Translations under genes and position numbers: made by a program
From: Oscillatoria salina IIICB1
GTDB taxonomy: Bacteria > Cyanobacteriota > Cyanobacteriia > Cyanobacteriales > SIO1D9
NCBI RefSeq assembly: GCF_020144665.1
Contig: NZ_JAAHBQ010000023.1
Coordinates: forward strand, 1 to 64,000
Length of the DNA: 64,000 nucleotides
Reading direction: 5' to 3'
Notes under the pieces: model-generated
Told to the model about the DNA's origin: nothing
The model's input: the letters and a program-made list of their open reading frames with translations, nothing else
Database searches by the model: none
In this document: in pieces, positions 16,183-24,967 of the stretch
How positions within the stretch are numbered: position 1 is the first letter of the stretch
How the letters are laid out: each line of letters starts with the position of its first letter

Positions 16183-18627
16183 ATGCAAGTTGCTGACAAA
16201 CCTACTCAAACTACCGTCAAACCGAAATTAGAAACAGCCACCCTCGATGTTGGGGGAATGAAATGTGCTGGTTGTGTCAGTTCAGTAGAACGTCAACTGA
16301 CCCAAAATGAGGGTGTAATCTCTGCCCAAGTTAATTTAATCACGGGAATCGCCGCGATCGCCTATGAACCAGGAAAAGTAGAACCGGCAAATCTGGCGGA
16401 AACTCTTACCAAACGCGGCTTTCCCTCTCAAGTACGCGGTACAGAATCTACTTCCTCTGAGGACGAAACACCGAATTGGGTAACGAAACAACAGCAAGAA
16501 AGACAGCATCAACTCCAACAGCTAATTATTGCGGGGATATTGCTATTTTTCTCGACTCTCGGACATTTGCAACATATCGGTGGTCCGGTGATTCCTGTAG
16601 TTGGGAATATCTGGGTTCACGCTGGTTTAGCAACTCTTGCTTTGTTGCTACCGGGACGAGAACTTCTCATTGATGGTTGGCGAAGTTTGCGTCACGGCAA
16701 CCCGAACATGAATAGCCTGGTAGGGTTGGGAACGTTTAGCGCCTATGCTGCCTCTTGTGTCGCCTTGGCGTTCCCTCAACTGGGTTGGGAGTGTTTTTTT
16801 GATGAACCTGTGATGTTGTTGGGTTTTATCCTCTTAGGGCGTACTCTAGAAGGAAGGGCGAGAGGTCGCGCTTCGGCTGCGTTGGAGAAATTATTAAGCC
16901 TTCAGCCGCCAGTTGCTCGTTTAATTGGTAAAAATAATCTTCATGATGGAGAAGGAATTGAAATTCCCGTCGAACAAGTACGAGTTGGTGAGTTGGTGCG
17001 AGTATTACCGGGAGAAAAAATTCCTGTAGATGGCAAAATTGTCGCGGGAAAAACCTCTGTTGATGAGTCAATGTTAACTGGGGAACCAGTACCCGTAGCC
17101 AAAGAAACCGGAGATGAAGTAACCGCAGGAACAATCGTGCAATCCGGCGCGATCGCCATTGAAACGACTCGGATTGGCAAAAATACCACATTAGCCCAGA
17201 TTATCAAACTCGTAGAAGCAGCGCAAACTCGGAAAGCACCAGTACAGCAATTCGCCGATACCGTCGCGGGATACTTTGCTTATGGGGTAATGGCGATCGC
17301 CAGTGTAACTTTCTTATTTTGGTATTTTATCGGCACGAAAATTTGGTCAGAGGTGTTAGTAACTCACGCACACCACATGGAAATGACCACCTCGCCGTTA
17401 TTATTAAGCTTAAAATTAGCGATCGCCACTTTGGTTATCGCTTGTCCTTGCGCTCTCGGTTTAGCTACACCAACAGCTATTCTGGTAGGAACGGGTATCG
17501 GTGCAGAAAAAGGTATTTTAATTAAAGGTGGCGATATCCTCGAACAAGTTCACCACTTGGATACAGTAGTTTTTGACAAAACTGGTACGCTAACTGAAGG
17601 TCGTCCCACAGTTACCGACTGTATACCCTTAAACGAAATTAGCTCAGATCGGCTTTTACAACTCGCCGCAGCCACGGAAAAAGGAACAAATCATCCTTTA
17701 GCCGTAGCTATAGTGACAGAAGCAGAACAACGCGAATTAACCTTATTACCAGCAGAAGATTTTCATACCGAACCCGGATTAGGTGTAGCCGCAACAGTCG
17801 AAACTGAACGAGTATGGTTAGGAAATGCTGAATGGCTAAGAAAACAAGGAATTGATTTCAGCGACACAGTAAAAACTCAAGTAGCAACCCTAGCCGAAAG
17901 TGGCAAAACTGTAGTATATCTTGCAAGCGATCGAGAATTAGTTGGCATAATTGCGCTTAAAGACACCTTGCGTAGAGATGCCAAAGAAACCGTAGATCGC
18001 TTACAGAAAATGGGCTTAAACGTCATCTTGCTAACCGGAGACTCAGAAAAAGTTGCTAGAGCGATCGCTAAACAAGTCGGAATAGAACAAATCTTTGCAG
18101 AAGTTCATCCCGATCGCAAAGCAACAATTATTCAATCACTCCAAACTGGGGACTGGGGATTAGGAATTAGGGATTGGGAAGACAAGGGAGACAAGGGAGA
18201 CAAAGAGGAGGGGGAGGATAAGCTGATAATTGATAACTGTTCACTGAAATCCCCAATCCCCAATCCCCAAACAATTGCAATGGTAGGAGACGGAATTAAC
18301 GACGCACCCGCTTTAGCCCAAGCAGACGTAGGTATATCCCTCTATGGAGGAACCGAAGTCGCGATCGAAACCGCAGCCATAGTGCTAATGGAAACGCGGT
18401 TAATTGATGTCGTCGAATCAATCCGACTCGGCAATGCTACATTCAAAAAAATTCGTCAAAATCTATTTTGGGCATTAGGGTACAATATTTTGGCGATTCC
18501 CATTGCTGCGGGAGCATTACTGCCTAAATTTGGGTTGGTACTCAGTCCTGCTGCTGCTGGTGCTATGATGGCGTTTAGTTCAGTAATGGTAGTGACAAAT
18601 TCACTACTTTTACGCCGTCGCTTTTAA
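16183..18627 (+). CDS. ctaA: Copper-transporting P1B-type ATPase carrying an in-frame repeat insertion
   Basis: An 814-residue heavy-metal ATPase. An N-terminal HMA domain has CAGC (residues 28-31). Eight membrane helices follow, including the copper-binding CPC (about 422-424, [11 protein letters not shown]). The phosphorylation site is DKTGTLTEG (about 465) and the hinge motif is GDGIND (about 703). It imports or exports Cu(I); in cyanobacteria the two paralogues are CtaA (cell membrane) and PacS (thylakoid), and the N-terminus looks more like CtaA. About 42 low-complexity residues (655-697) encoded by spreading repeat DNA lie in the P domain just before GDGIND. They are absent from normal homologues, and the frame stays open. 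Confidence 0.85.
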   Translation: MQVADKPTQTTVKPKLETATLDVGGMKCAGCVSSVERQLTQNEGVISAQVNLITGIAAIAYEPGKVEPANLAETLTKRGFPSQVRGTESTSSEDETPNWVTKQQQERQHQLQQLIIAGILLFFSTLGHLQHIGGPVIPVVGNIWVHAGLATLALLLPGRELLIDGWRSLRHGNPNMNSLVGLGTFSAYAASCVALAFPQLGWECFFDEPVMLLGFILLGRTLEGRARGRASAALEKLLSLQPPVARLIGKNNLHDGEGIEIPVEQVRVGELVRVLPGEKIPVDGKIVAGKTSVDESMLTGEPVPVAKETGDEVTAGTIVQSGAIAIETTRIGKNTTLAQIIKLVEAAQTRKAPVQQFADTVAGYFAYGVMAIASVTFLFWYFIGTKIWSEVLVTHAHHMEMTTSPLLLSLKLAIATLVIACPCALGLATPTAILVGTGIGAEKGILIKGGDILEQVHHLDTVVFDKTGTLTEGRPTVTDCIPLNEISSDRLLQLAAATEKGTNHPLAVAIVTEAEQRELTLLPAEDFHTEPGLGVAATVETERVWLGNAEWLRKQGIDFSDTVKTQVATLAESGKTVVYLASDRELVGIIALKDTLRRDAKETVDRLQKMGLNVILLTGDSEKVARAIAKQVGIEQIFAEVHPDRKATIIQSLQTGDWGLGIRDWEDKGDKGDKEEGEDKLIIDNCSLKSPIPNPQTIAMVGDGINDAPALAQADVGISLYGGTEVAIETAAIVLMETRLIDVVESIRLGNATFKKIRQNLFWALGYNILAIPIAAGALLPKFGLVLSPAAAGAMMAFSSVMVVTNSLLLRRRF
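18147..18272 (+). repeat. Spreading repeat inserted inside the copper ATPase coding sequence
   Basis: This stretch contains GGGGATTAGG/GGGATTGGG units, GACAAGGGAGACAAGG units, a TGATAACTGTTCACTG heptamer piece and CCCCAATCCCCAATCCCC. These are the same repeat types found in intergenic regions of this window. They are translated in frame as a Gly/Asp/Lys/Glu-rich insert. The flanking codons read directly into each other as a normal P-type ATPase (IIQSLQ, then TIAMVGDG). Confidence 0.85.
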
Positions 18628-19020
18628 GCTTGAGATTCAGGGGAAGTCAATCTTGTATGAGGGGTAGTTTTCTGGATTATTGCCAAGAAAGCAACCCAAA
18701 TTATTGTTAATCTGAGCCAATTAATTAAGTGATTGTGGCACAATAATAGCAGGCATTGAATGCCAAAGTAAAACTCAATAGTAGTTAATGATTTTCGCTC
18801 GGGTTGTTAAGCAGTGCGAAAGCAAACAGACCAATAAAGTCAAAGGCGCGATCGCTACTTGCCAAATAAGCCCAAACCAAAATAGTCAATCCTAAATTGA
18901 GACTACTGTTGAAACTTGGCTTCAGACATAAATTAAAGCCAGCCTGCTCCTAGTTAAAAGACTAGGTTCTGAAAAAAATAATTCCCCCTTTATTTCTATT
19001 TACTGCACTCACGATCGCCA
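18628..19020. other. Intergenic region without recognisable gene
   Basis: The 393-bp gap lies between the copper ATPase and the FHA gene. I see no convincing coding frame. A short hairpin, CCTAGT-TAAAAG-ACTAGG (18949-18966), lies shortly before the FHA gene and could be part of its leader, but it lacks a T-run. Confidence 0.5.
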
Positions 19021-19458
19021 ATGACTGCCAAACCTGCAAAACCGCATCAAGAACATCTATTAATTATCGAAGATGGTAAGGGAAGAAATGAAGTTATTTT
19101 AAAAGATCCTGCTTATTCCGTAGGTAGAGATCAAAAATGCGAAATTTGCCTGCGATCGCAGTTTGTCTCCCGTCGCCATGCCACATTATTTAGAAAGTTA
19201 CGGGAAGATGGCAGCGCCTATTATCAAATAGTTGATGGCGATGCCAAAGGTAAACAAAGTGTTAATGGACTAATGATTAATGGTCGGAAAATGTCCGAAC
19301 ATGACCTCAAACATGGGGACGAAATTGTTTTCGGTCCCCAAGTGTTTGCGATCTACCAACTGCGGCAGCGTGACGCTTTCCCGACAACACCTCCAGACGA
19401 TCCCTTTGACATTACTTTGATCGATCCGGCAATGATGATCGGCGATCCCGAAGATTAA
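19021..19458 (+). CDS. FHA-domain protein
   Basis: A 145-residue cytoplasmic protein made up almost entirely of one forkhead-associated domain, which binds phosphothreonine peptides. Visible motifs are YSVGRDQ, a spaced SRRHA and NGLMING around the phospho-binding loop. It probably reads the output of one of the Ser/Thr kinases encoded nearby, but no kinase is adjacent. The C-terminus is a short acidic tail (DDPFDITLIDPAM). The start ATG follows a HIP1-like site. The gene converges with the minus-strand gene at 19480. Confidence 0.9.
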   Translation: MTAKPAKPHQEHLLIIEDGKGRNEVILKDPAYSVGRDQKCEICLRSQFVSRRHATLFRKLREDGSAYYQIVDGDAKGKQSVNGLMINGRKMSEHDLKHGDEIVFGPQVFAIYQLRQRDAFPTTPPDDPFDITLIDPAMMIGDPED

Positions 19459-19479
19459 CACAACATCAGCGCTAGAACA

Positions 19480-19827
19480 CTATCCAGCTACTATTTCCAA
19501 AAGTTGCCAGCGATCGTTATCGGCGATCGCTTGTTGAATCAAATCAAAGATTTGGCGACAGTGGTTGTCAAACTGAAGTGGCAATTCTTCATTTTTGACA
19601 ACTACGTTCATGCGTACTTCACTAGCGGTTGCTGTTGTTCTATCAATCAAGATTTCCGCAGTTACCAACTTGGAAAAAGCGACCTGACCTGGACTCTCAC
19701 GAGCCATTAAGTAATCGGCAGTTTTGTAAATAACATCAAAATTGCACGACTGTAACACTTCAATCAGCAACCCTTGAAGACGCTCCAGAGGAACTGCAAC
19801 GGTAAATGTACAAGTATAGCGAGCCAT
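19480..19827 (-). CDS. Conserved-looking cyanobacterial protein of unknown function
   Basis: A 115-residue soluble protein with no signal peptide or membrane segment. It begins MARYTCTFTVAVPLERLQ and has alternating strand-helix character with no motif I recognise. Composition and codon use match neighbouring genes. It converges with the FHA gene, with a gap of 21 bp. No function can be assigned. Confidence 0.65.
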   Translation of the reverse strand: MARYTCTFTVAVPLERLQGLLIEVLQSCNFDVIYKTADYLMARESPGQVAFSKLVTAEILIDRTTATASEVRMNVVVKNEELPLQFDNHCRQIFDLIQQAIADNDRWQLLEIVAG

Positions 19828-20091
19828 ATTCGACTGACCCCAAACGTCAGATAGCTAGACCCTCTTATAATATCGAACCTTGGTTGAGGGTCATGAAAGG
19901 GCTTTTTTTTTCAAGAGCAAACCTGATGTGGTTTTACCCTGTTTCTCGTTACTTTACCTTTTCTCCGGAATAATTGCGAGGGGGGAAGTCAGTTAGCAGT
20001 TACCAGTTATCAGTTATCACTGGTAAAAAACCCTTGGACAGTTTGTAGAATCAGTTATTGACTTGTGGTGAATTTGCTAAATTTAGAACTA

Positions 20092-20754
20092 ATGGGCGGA
20101 AAATTGATTGTTTTTGAGGGTGTTGAGGGTGGTGGTAAGACTACCCAAATAGAATTAGCAAAAGCTTGGCTGTGTTCTCGCTTGGGGGAAAAAGTCCCGG
20201 TGGTGGTGACTCGCGAACCGGGGGGAACTGGTTTGGGTAAGAAAATTCGTCAATTGTTGCTGGAGGAAGAAGAAGAACGCATTGGCGATCGCGCTGAGTT
20301 ATTATTGTATGCTGCCGATCGCGCCCAGCACGTTAGCGATTTTCTTCAGCCTTGGTTAGACAAAAATGCCCTGGTTTTGTGCGATCGCTACACCGATTCG
20401 ACGATCGCTTATCAAGGTTATGGACGTGGTATTGACTTAAATTTAATTCGTCAACTCAACGAAATTGCCACGGGAGGCTTAAAAAGCGACCTGACCATCT
20501 GGTTTGATGTAGAAGTGGAAATCGGGCTGTCTAGGGCGAAAAAACGCGGCGCAAGTGACCGAATTGAACAAACAGAGATTGCTTTTCACCGTCGGGTCCA
20601 ACAAGGTTTTGCTGAATTAGCCGCAACCAGCAAATCTCGTTTCGTCCGTGTTGATGCTAATTTGCCTGTAAACCAGGTACAACAGCAGATTCAGCTATTT
20701 TTGCAAGAATTTCTTTTTACTCATGGCTACAGCGAAATTTCCGCGATCTCGTGA
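20092..20754 (+). CDS. tmk: Thymidylate kinase
   Basis: Phosphorylates dTMP to dTDP in the cytoplasm, an essential step in DNA precursor synthesis. Visible motifs are the P-loop FEGVEGGGKTT, the substrate motif TREPGGT and the DRYTDSTIAYQGYGRG block, with a typical length of about 220 residues. The frame could begin at the GTG at 20065, but the ATG at 20092 gives the family-like N-terminus GGKLIVFEG. It is followed by holB on the same strand, a common bacterial pairing, here separated by a 188-bp gap filled with repeats. Confidence 0.93.
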   Translation: MGGKLIVFEGVEGGGKTTQIELAKAWLCSRLGEKVPVVVTREPGGTGLGKKIRQLLLEEEEERIGDRAELLLYAADRAQHVSDFLQPWLDKNALVLCDRYTDSTIAYQGYGRGIDLNLIRQLNEIATGGLKSDLTIWFDVEVEIGLSRAKKRGASDRIEQTEIAFHRRVQQGFAELAATSKSRFVRVDANLPVNQVQQQIQLFLQEFLFTHGYSEISAIS

Positions 20755-20770
20755 CCAAAAAATTGACCAC

Positions 20771-20940
20771 CACCAGCCATTATTTCCCAATCACCAATTC
20801 CCCAATCACCAATCCCCAATCCCCAATCACCAATCCCCAATCACCAATCCCCAATTCCCCAATCACCAATCCCCAATCCCCAATCACCAATCCCTAATCC
20901 CCAATCCCCAATCACCAATCCCCAATCCCCAATCCCCTCA
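20771..20940. repeat. CCAATCCCCAATCACC tandem repeat array
   Basis: About 170 bp made of variations on CCAATCACC and CCAATCCCC, filling the gap between tmk and holB. An open frame runs through it (translating as repeated HQSPIPN), but only because the unit lacks stop codons. The same unit ends several of the composite repeats elsewhere in the window. Confidence 0.9.
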
Positions 20941-20942
20941 CT

Positions 20943-21887
20943 ATGGACTCATTTGCAAAACTAATCGGTCAACCTCAAGCCGTTGATTTACTTAATCAAG
21001 CAGTAGCCAAAAACCGCATTGCACCAGCTTATCTGTTTGCGGGTCCTAATGGCGTAGGGCGACGTTTAGCCGCGCAATGTTTCACGCAATTGTTATTTTG
21101 TCAAGGTTTACCCACAGAAAAACAACAAAAAATCCAGAAAAAGTTACAAGATGGCAATCATCCCGATTTATATTGGGTAGAACCGACTTATCTGCATCAA
21201 GGTAAACTTTTAACAGCCAAAGAAGCTGCAGAAGCAGGATTAAATCGCAAAGCCCCACCTCAAATTCGCATCGAACAAATTCGCGAAATTACTAGATTTC
21301 TCAGTCGTCCGCCTTTGGAAACTTCTCGCGCAGTGGTAGTCTTGTCAGCAGCCGAAACAATGGCAGAAGGTGCAGCCAATGCCTTGTTAAAAACATTAGA
21401 AGAACCAGGACGTGCGACAATTATTTTAATTGCGCCCTCGGCTGAAAGTTTGCTGGCGACTTTAGTTTCTCGTTGTCAGCGTATTCCCTTTACTTCTCTT
21501 TCCCAAACAGATTTGATTCAGGTATTGCAAAATTTGGGACATGAAGAGATTTTAGCCGATGAAGCAGTTTTGGCGATCGCCCAAGGTAGTCCCGGTGAAG
21601 CCATTCTCGCTTGGGAACAATTAAAACAAATTCCACCAGAATTATTAACTAAACTCAAACAACTACCAAAAAAGCCCCTCGATGCTTTTATTTTCGCCCA
21701 AGAAATTAACAACGAATTAAACACTGAAACCCAACTTTGGCTAATTAATTATCTGCAATATTATTACTGGAACAAGTTTAGCCAACAACGCTATCTTGCT
21801 CAACTCGAACAAACTCGAAAATCCTTACTTTGTTATGCTCAACCGCGACTCGTTTGGGAATGCACATTTCTAGCAATGTGTCAATAA
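20943..21887 (+). CDS. holB: DNA polymerase III delta' subunit
   Basis: A 314-residue component of the clamp-loader complex. It carries GQPQAVDLL at the N-terminus, a Walker A variant (GPNGVGRR), HPDLYWVEP, the sensor-type TLEEPG block and VSRCQRIPF. The Walker A Lys is replaced (GVGRR), as expected for delta', which does not hydrolyse ATP. The usual zinc-binding cysteine cluster is reduced. It follows tmk, and the start ATG is directly after the repeat array. Confidence 0.88.
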   Translation: MDSFAKLIGQPQAVDLLNQAVAKNRIAPAYLFAGPNGVGRRLAAQCFTQLLFCQGLPTEKQQKIQKKLQDGNHPDLYWVEPTYLHQGKLLTAKEAAEAGLNRKAPPQIRIEQIREITRFLSRPPLETSRAVVVLSAAETMAEGAANALLKTLEEPGRATIILIAPSAESLLATLVSRCQRIPFTSLSQTDLIQVLQNLGHEEILADEAVLAIAQGSPGEAILAWEQLKQIPPELLTKLKQLPKKPLDAFIFAQEINNELNTETQLWLINYLQYYYWNKFSQQRYLAQLEQTRKSLLCYAQPRLVWECTFLAMCQ

Positions 21888-21897
21888 TTTCTAGTAA

Positions 21898-22449
21898 TTA
21901 AAATTGAGGCGGCCAAATTTGCGCGATCGCCAATTCCCAACCCGGAAAAAGTTCTGGTATCGTGAGAGTATCGGCATTAGTTAAGACAATTGGTTCCTCA
22001 GTAGAACGATAAACCGTCACAGTTTCTTCGTCAGGGTCGATAAGAATGCCCACTTGAGTCCCTAAACTTAAGAATAGCTGAATTTTTTCTTCTAGGGGCG
22101 GAACGCGATCGCTTTGTGACTTGATTTCCACCATCAAATCTGGCATCATTTGAGCAAAATAGCGAGGACTTTGTTTCAACCTTGCTGCGGAAATAAAAGA
22201 AACATCAGGCGCTTTCAATTCGCTATTCGACAAAATAAAGCCACCACTAGAGTCTAACACCCGACCGAGATTGCGGGGTGCAACCCAATTCATCAGCAAC
22301 CAAATCAAACGGCTACCAATTTCGCTAGATTGAATATCAGAAGGACCCATAAGGATAATTTTGCCATCTTTCAGTTCCAATTGGTAGTCGAGATGGTTTT
22401 TTTGGAGAATTTCTTGTACTTGTTTGATATCTTGAACAGTTAATGTCAT
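21898..22449 (-). CDS. Uma2 family (DUF820) putative endonuclease-fold protein
   Basis: A 183-residue protein of the Uma2/DUF820 group, which is greatly expanded in cyanobacteria and has a restriction-endonuclease-like fold. Motifs include GSRLIWLL, APDVSFI, PDLMVEIKSQSD (matching the PD-(D/E)xK-like core) and GILIDPDEETVTVYR. The biological role is not established. It converges with holB and ends 10 bp from it. The region upstream contains tandem repeats rather than another gene. Confidence 0.88.
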   Translation of the reverse strand: MTLTVQDIKQVQEILQKNHLDYQLELKDGKIILMGPSDIQSSEIGSRLIWLLMNWVAPRNLGRVLDSSGGFILSNSELKAPDVSFISAARLKQSPRYFAQMMPDLMVEIKSQSDRVPPLEEKIQLFLSLGTQVGILIDPDEETVTVYRSTEEPIVLTNADTLTIPELFPGWELAIAQIWPPQF

Positions 22450-22514
22450 AAATTAACCAGTGAAAGACCGGACTATGGCTATTTTAACTTGAATTTCGCG
22501 AAGCAGAAGTGCTT

Positions 22515-22790
22515 TGTCATACTGAGTTGAATTTAGTCAAGCGAAGCCTCTGAGTCAAACAAGAATTTTGTAGTTAGTTGTGGAAGTGACTTGTCATGCT
22601 GAGTTGAATTTAGTCAAGCGAAGCCTCTGAGTCAAACAAGAATTTCGTAGTTAGTTGTGAAATTGACTTGTCATGCTGAGTTGAATTTAGTGAAACGAAG
22701 CATCTGAGTCAAACAAGAATTTTGTAGTTATTTGTGGAAGAGACTTGTCATCCTGAGTAGAACATAGTGAAGCGAAGCATCTAACTAGAT
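22515..22790. repeat. 77-bp tandem repeat, about 3.6 copies
   Basis: Copies begin at TGTCAT at 22515, 22592, 22669 and 22746, an exact 77-bp period. Each carries CTGAGTTGAATTTAGT, a GCGAAGC(C/A)TCTGAGTC segment and AACAAGAATTT. The last copy is incomplete and more diverged. The core resembles the TGTCATxCTGAG...GCGAAGCATCT element scattered through many bacterial genomes. Confidence 0.88.
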
Positions 22791-22921
22791 TAAGAGTTAA
22801 ACTCAGCATTAGTTAATCTTTAACTGAAGATTTCTCAACCTCAATAAATTAGTAATAAAAGTAAACAATTATTACTTGTACTTGACAAAATAACTACTGT
22901 TTTAATAGCATAAATCCATCT

Positions 22922-23118
22922 GGTGCGAAATCGAAATCGACGCACCTCCCACAGAACCTCGAAAACCGCATAACTTCGTTGACCTGCGTCGATGCTTTAC
23001 CCAGTAAGGGTTTCAGGCGACAAAAGTTTCCTAATTTCAGTAAGTTGGGAGTGAAAATTCGGAGGTGCGTCGATTTGACCTCTGAAACCCTCTCACAGCA
23101 AGGGTTCTACAGCGAACT
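22922..23118 (+). promoter_or_regulatory. CRISPR leader region with interleaved inverted repeats
   Basis: The sequence directly left of the array contains four inverted segments. A (TCGACGCACCTCC, 22937-22949) pairs with A' (23061-23073). B (AGGGTTTCAG, 23007-23016) pairs with B' (23082-23091). The order A-B-A'-B' is interleaved. A also matches TGCGTCGA at 22984-22991 and a local GGTGCG at 22922, giving alternative pairings. Placement at the end where crRNA repeats would begin suggests the leader. Confidence 0.65.
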
Positions 23119-23826
23119 CTTTCCCTAACCTCTTCCCCGCAAGGGGATGGAAACGCGCCGGAGTTTCTTCTTCCTGCTTTCCTGTTTCCTTGTTCTTTCC
23201 CTAACCTCTTCCCCGCAAGGGGATGGAAACACTTAACTGCCTTGGAGATTAACTAGTCGTAGTCAACTTTCCCTAACCTCTTCCCCGCAAGGGGATGGAA
23301 ACCAAAGTCCAATCATAATAGCCAACACTACCATCACCACGCTTTCCCTAACCTCTTCCCCGCAAGGGGATGGAAACTTCCTGGGTTACTGACAACCCAG
23401 CCAGCTAGTGGAGGCTTTCCCTAACCTCTTCCCCGCAAGGGGATGGAAACGGAAAGGATGAAGGTCGTAGCAAAATCCTGCGACAGGATACCTTTCCCTA
23501 ACCTCTTCCCCGCAAGGGGATGGAAACGTACAGGGCAAACCCGTCGTTACCGTTTATGGTTACGCTTTCCCTAACCTCTTCCCCGCAAGGGGATGGAAAC
23601 GGAAATGGAAATGACTAGTAAAAGACTAGTCAAAAAAAGACTTTCCCTAACCTCTTCCCCGCAAGGGGATGGAAACCATAAGAAGCGGCTCATGTTACTT
23701 GTTAGTAACCATTGAACCTTTCCCTAACCTCTTCCCCGCAAGGGGATGGAAACTTCTGAGAAAACCACTACTGAGGGCTAGCCTAATTGGCTTTCCCTAA
23801 CCTCTTCCCCGCAAGGGGATGGAAAC
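23119..23826 (+). CRISPR. CRISPR array, 10 repeats of 36 bp, 9 spacers
   Basis: Ten apparently identical 36-bp repeats, beginning CTTTCCC, containing the stem CTTCCCCGCAAGGGG and ending GATGGAAAC. They start at 23119, 23195, 23267, 23342, 23415, 23492, 23565, 23641, 23718 and 23791. Spacers are 40, 36, 39, 37, 41, 37, 40, 41 and 37 bp long. The CTTTCC...GAAAC form resembles cyanobacterial type I-D/III repeats. No cas gene lies anywhere in the window. Transcription is probably rightwards, giving crRNA handles ending GGAAAC. Confidence 0.97.
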
Positions 23827-23979
23827 GATAAATTTACTAATAAATAGAAATAAGAAAATAAACAAAAATAGCGCCAAACTTTAGCAGTAAGAAAAATAAC
23901 TTAGCGTTCTTCCTTTGCGCCTTTGCGCCTACTCGAAACGAGAAAGGCTAACGCCGAATGCGCGAGATATAATAACCAA

Positions 23980-24008
23980 AAACCCTTGATTTCGCGAACC
24001 AAGGGTTT
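23980..24008 (-). terminator. Hairpin after the CRISPR array
   Basis: A perfect 9-bp stem, AAACCCTTG/CAAGGGTTT, with an 11-base loop. On the minus strand the stem is followed by TTTTTGG, as in an intrinsic terminator. On the plus strand the tail is only TTTAAATT. It may terminate transcripts from either side. It lies about 150 bp beyond the last CRISPR repeat. Confidence 0.45.
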
Positions 24009-24032
24009 AAATTATCAAACTAATTTAATTTT

Positions 24033-24425
24033 GACTACTCCCCTCCCTCCGCGTTGCTAAAGGGAGGGGATTCACAAGTAGTTCTCTTTCCTCTTGCAGG
24101 CACAGTCAAGTTGCCTCTAGACGCTCAATATGTTGAGATATAGCCGCATATATTGCGCTTACTTTTTTTAGTTTTATGCTTTCAAACATCCATCACTCAG
24201 CTAGTTTAGTACGCTCCTCGCTCTGAAGAAAGCTTGCAGTGGTTTAGTCATACTGCCGTTAGAGCCAATCTAACCGTTGTTTCTTACTTACCGGGTTTTC
24301 GACCTACTAGAGCGAAGAATCACGTAGATTTTCGTTTTACTCGCTATCAACTATTGTACTAACTTTCTAGTTTCTTTTCAATCAAAGTCGCCGTAGAACA
24401 GCGAGGCTTTAAACCCATTTTTTTT
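24033..24425. mobile_element. Possible remnant of an IS200/IS605-like element
   Basis: About 390 bp with no intact gene. One end carries a strong hairpin (TCCCCTCCCT/AGGGAGGGGA, 24039-24048 with 24061-24070) extended by ACTACT/AGTAGT. The other end carries GCCGTAGAACAGCGAGGCTTTAAACCC, resembling sequences that flank cyanobacterial IS200/IS605 elements. No TnpA or TnpB motif can be read. It could equally be an unrelated degenerate region. Confidence 0.3.
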
Positions 24426-24432
24426 GGTAAAA

Positions 24433-24738
24433 TTACTCAACAGGAATCGCATTCACATCAACAGTTTCCTTACCAGACTCTTCCGTAGCAGTAGCAGTCG
24501 TCCCCGAATTCACTTGACGAGACTTAGCAAATTCAATAACGATCTGAGACAACTCCGAAATCAGTAACGTTAACAAAGCAATATCATCCAATTGTCCCGC
24601 GATCGGGATAAAATCAGGAGCAAGATCGATCGGACTAACCAGATATGCGATCGTACCTAAAATAATCCACCAGCGATACTTCGGATTACGAAGCGTGTTG
24701 CGATACCAATTATAAATTTCTTGTACAGATAATTTCAT
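24433..24738 (-). CDS. YkvA family (DUF1232) small membrane protein
   Basis: A 101-residue protein whose centre is the DUF1232 motif: a hydrophobic segment with YLVSPIDLAPDFIP, followed by GQLDDIALL. The family is widespread and uncharacterised; members are likely membrane-attached. The C-terminal 30 residues are a low-complexity Ser/Thr/Glu tail. It stands alone, with the possible element remnant downstream and aspartate kinase divergent upstream. Confidence 0.88.
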   Translation of the reverse strand: MKLSVQEIYNWYRNTLRNPKYRWWIILGTIAYLVSPIDLAPDFIPIAGQLDDIALLTLLISELSQIVIEFAKSRQVNSGTTATATEESGKETVDVNAIPVE

Positions 24739-24967
24739 TGCTGCGATTAGCCTCCCAGAGTTGTTACCTTGATCTTGACAAACTCTCCCCCAAGCTGGTA
24801 GTAGGGATTACACTGCAAATTTGTTAGGAAATACACATCGGCGCGCAAATTGTAAATAAAATATAACTTTAGGCAGTTTTGGCTCGCCGAAGTTTGTTAA
24901 CTTAATAAGTTGGTAGCAAATGTCTCCCGGTGGAGCGAAAACTGCGAAAAAAAGGGTAGGATAGTAA

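Noticed and set aside
20723-20986. Open frame of 87 codons across the tmk-holB gap
   Set aside because: It is a translation of CCAATCACC/CCAATCCCC repeats that happen to lack stops. It overlaps tmk and holB ends in other frames.
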